Assembly (NCBI GenBank): GCA_015654495.1
Contig: JAATGW010000351.1
Span: 1-7,188 of the forward strand
DNA length: 7,188 nucleotides
Direction of reading: 5' to 3'
DNA from: Chitinophagales bacterium
GTDB lineage: Bacteria > Bacteroidota > Bacteroidia > Chitinophagales > Chitinophagaceae
Position numbers and translations under genes: made by a program. The notes beneath the pieces were generated by a model that was not told the DNA's origin, ran no database searches, and worked only from the letters and a program-made list of their open reading frames with translations. Shown piece after piece: positions 5,671 to 7,188 of the stretch; position 1 is the stretch's first letter; every line of letters starts with the position of its first letter.

Positions 5671-7188
5671 ATGAATTCATTTGTGTTGGGTTTAAAGGAT
5701 ATCGATAAAACAAAAGTCAGGCTTGTTGGAGGGAAAGCTGCGAACCTTGGTGAACTTAGTAAAATTGAATAGATACAGGTACCGGATGGTTTTTGTATTT
5801 CAACTGAAGCTTTTAAAAAAATTATTAAGGAGTCGTCGCTGGTTAAAAAATTACTTGAACAGTTATCCATTCTAAAGGTGGAAGACCGCGATAAAATCGC
5901 TGAACTTAGCGGTGAGATTCGTGGGGCTATCGAAGGTATAACCATTCCACAGGAGCTTAAGAAAGAAATCACCCGCGAATTTTCTACACCGGACTCTGCG
6001 AGCAGTATTGAAGAGCATGCAGACCAGCAACACAGCGAACCTGCCTGGGCGGTACGTTCCAGCGCGACTGCAGAAGATCTGCCGACTGCCTCTTTTGCAG
6101 GCCAGCAGGATACTTATCTGAACATTATTGGAGAAGCTGCCATCCTGAAACATATTAGCAAGTGCTGGGCATCGCTGTTTACCGAAAAGGCTATAATGTA
6201 CCGATTGCAAAACGGCTTTGATCACCGCAAAATCTTTCTTTCTGTTATTGTTCAGAAGATGGTCTTCCCGTATGCAGCAGGCATTTTGTTTACTGCCGAT
6301 CCCATTAGTTCAAACAGGAAACTATTATCCATTGATGCCAGCTTCGGACTTGGCGAGGCCATGGTCTCTGGTCTTGTAAATGCTGATAACTATAAAGTGC
6401 AGAACGGAAATATTATCCATAAGAAGATATCAACCAAGAAGCTCGCTATTTATGCTTTAAAAAATGGAGGTACCAAAGTGCAGGAAATTGAACCTAAGCT
6501 GCAGCATAAGCAAGCGCTTTCAGATGAACAGATTTTGCAAGTTGAACAAATAGGCAGAAAGATCGAAGAACATTTTGGTAACCCGCAGGATATTGAATGG
6601 TGTTTGGTGGACAATAGATTTTATATAGTTCAGAGCAGGCCGATTACTACTTTATACCCGGTACCAGAATCGGGTGACCAGGAAAATCGGGTTTATGTTT
6701 CTGTAGGCCATCAGCAAATGATGACCGATGCAATGAAACCATTGGGATTGTCTTTTTTCCTCCTGACAACCCCTGCACCTATGCGTACAGCGGGTGGAAG
6801 GTTGTTTGTTGATATTACAGCCATGCTTGCCTCACCTGAAAGCAGAAAAAAAGTAATTGATACCCTGGGAAAATCTGATCCGCTGATAAAAGACGCCCTC
6901 ATAACCATTGTAGAGCGGGAAGATTTTATAAAATTGTTGCCTGATGATCAAAAAGAGCAGAGTCCGGGTAAAAAGGGATTACAGCAGGAAACTGAAAACG
7001 ATCCGGCAATTATTTCTGACCTGATCAGGCGCAATCAAAGATCGATAGAAGAGTTGAAAGAAAATATTCAGACGAAATCAGGAGCTGATTTATTTGATTT
7101 TATCCTGGAAGATCTGCAGCATCTAAAGAAGATCTTATTCGACCCGCAAATTATGGCTGTGATTATGGCTGCTATGAATGCTGCATCA
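5671..7188 (+). pseudogene. rph: Rifampicin phosphotransferase, 3'-partial, with in-frame TAG at codon 34
   Basis: This is the N-terminal 505 amino-acid positions of an enzyme normally about 870 aa. It would transfer the beta-phosphate of ATP to the C21 hydroxyl of rifamycins, giving inactive drug, AMP and phosphate. The ATP-grasp domain (about 1-325) shows VGGKAANLGEL with Lys22, VPDGFCIST, WAVRSSATAEDLPTASFAGQ with Arg129, GILFTADPIS, FGLGEAMVSGLV, and DIEWCLVDNRFYIVQSRPIT with Glu309, Gln321 and Arg323. The start of the rifamycin-binding domain follows: YVSVGHQQMMTDAMKPLGLS (342-361) and GGRLFVDITAMLASPESRKK, which separate it from ordinary PEP synthase. The swivelling His domain lies beyond the window. 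A TAG interrupts at 5770-5772, after which 472 codons are open. Restart downstream (GTG at 5878, first ATG at 6196) would remove Lys22. No clear promoter or Shine-Dalgarno sequence was found. Confidence 0.88.
5770..5772 (+). other. In-frame TAG stop inside rph
   Basis: The codon lies between KIE and IQVPDGFC, where relatives usually have Gly. The reading frame is unchanged before and after it, so this is a substitution rather than a frameshift. It falls in the ATP-grasp domain just after the Lys22 loop. Confidence 0.9.

Noticed and set aside
5628..6225. Two minus-strand frames of about 115 codons opposite rph
   Set aside because: They overlap the strongly conserved ATP-grasp domain of rph on the other strand and have shadow-type composition.

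Overview
The window looks like chromosomal DNA of a Bacteroidota bacterium, most likely from the Chitinophagaceae/Sphingobacteriia side. The grounds are Bacteroidota-type promoter spacing (TTTG-N20-TATATTTG before the ArsR gene), almost no Shine-Dalgarno sequences, a Tat-exported sugar-isomerase-like protein, a DUF4892-like/OmpA outer-envelope protein, and many degenerate 7-bp tandem repeats between genes. The taxonomic placement is inference from these traits.

Layout. Positions 1-4837 carry only minus-strand genes: a lipoprotein whose C-terminus lies outside the window (1-582); a Tat-exported TIM-barrel sugar phosphate isomerase/epimerase-like protein (788-1702); an unrecognised secreted protein with a Pro-rich/basic tail (1828-2484); a gene-free stretch of about 450 bp; an OmpA-family protein (2931-3860); and a two-gene unit of an ArsR-type repressor (4511-4837) followed by an SRPBCC/AHSA1-like protein (4011-4514) with a 4-bp ATGA overlap. 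Divergent to this, after about 830 bp holding only broken coding-like fragments, a plus-strand rifampicin phosphotransferase gene (rph) starts at 5671 and runs off the window end. It has one in-frame TAG at codon 34 and then 472 clean codons.

How the parts relate. Only the ArsR-SRPBCC pair shows a clear functional link: a promoter with two copies of an 18-bp dyad placed over and between its -33 and -7 boxes suggests an autoregulated operon. The envelope proteins (lipoprotein, isomerase-like, secreted protein, OmpA) share a strand but are separated by spacers and repeats and need not be an operon. rph would inactivate rifamycins if the stop is a sequencing error or is bypassed; otherwise it is a recent pseudogene.

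The most unusual structure is non-coding. Four different heptanucleotide tandem arrays sit at gene ends, one of which is also a perfect 32-bp palindrome, and a pair of diverged intergenic elements shares four ordered sequence anchors. I saw no convincing new multi-gene defence or mobile system here.
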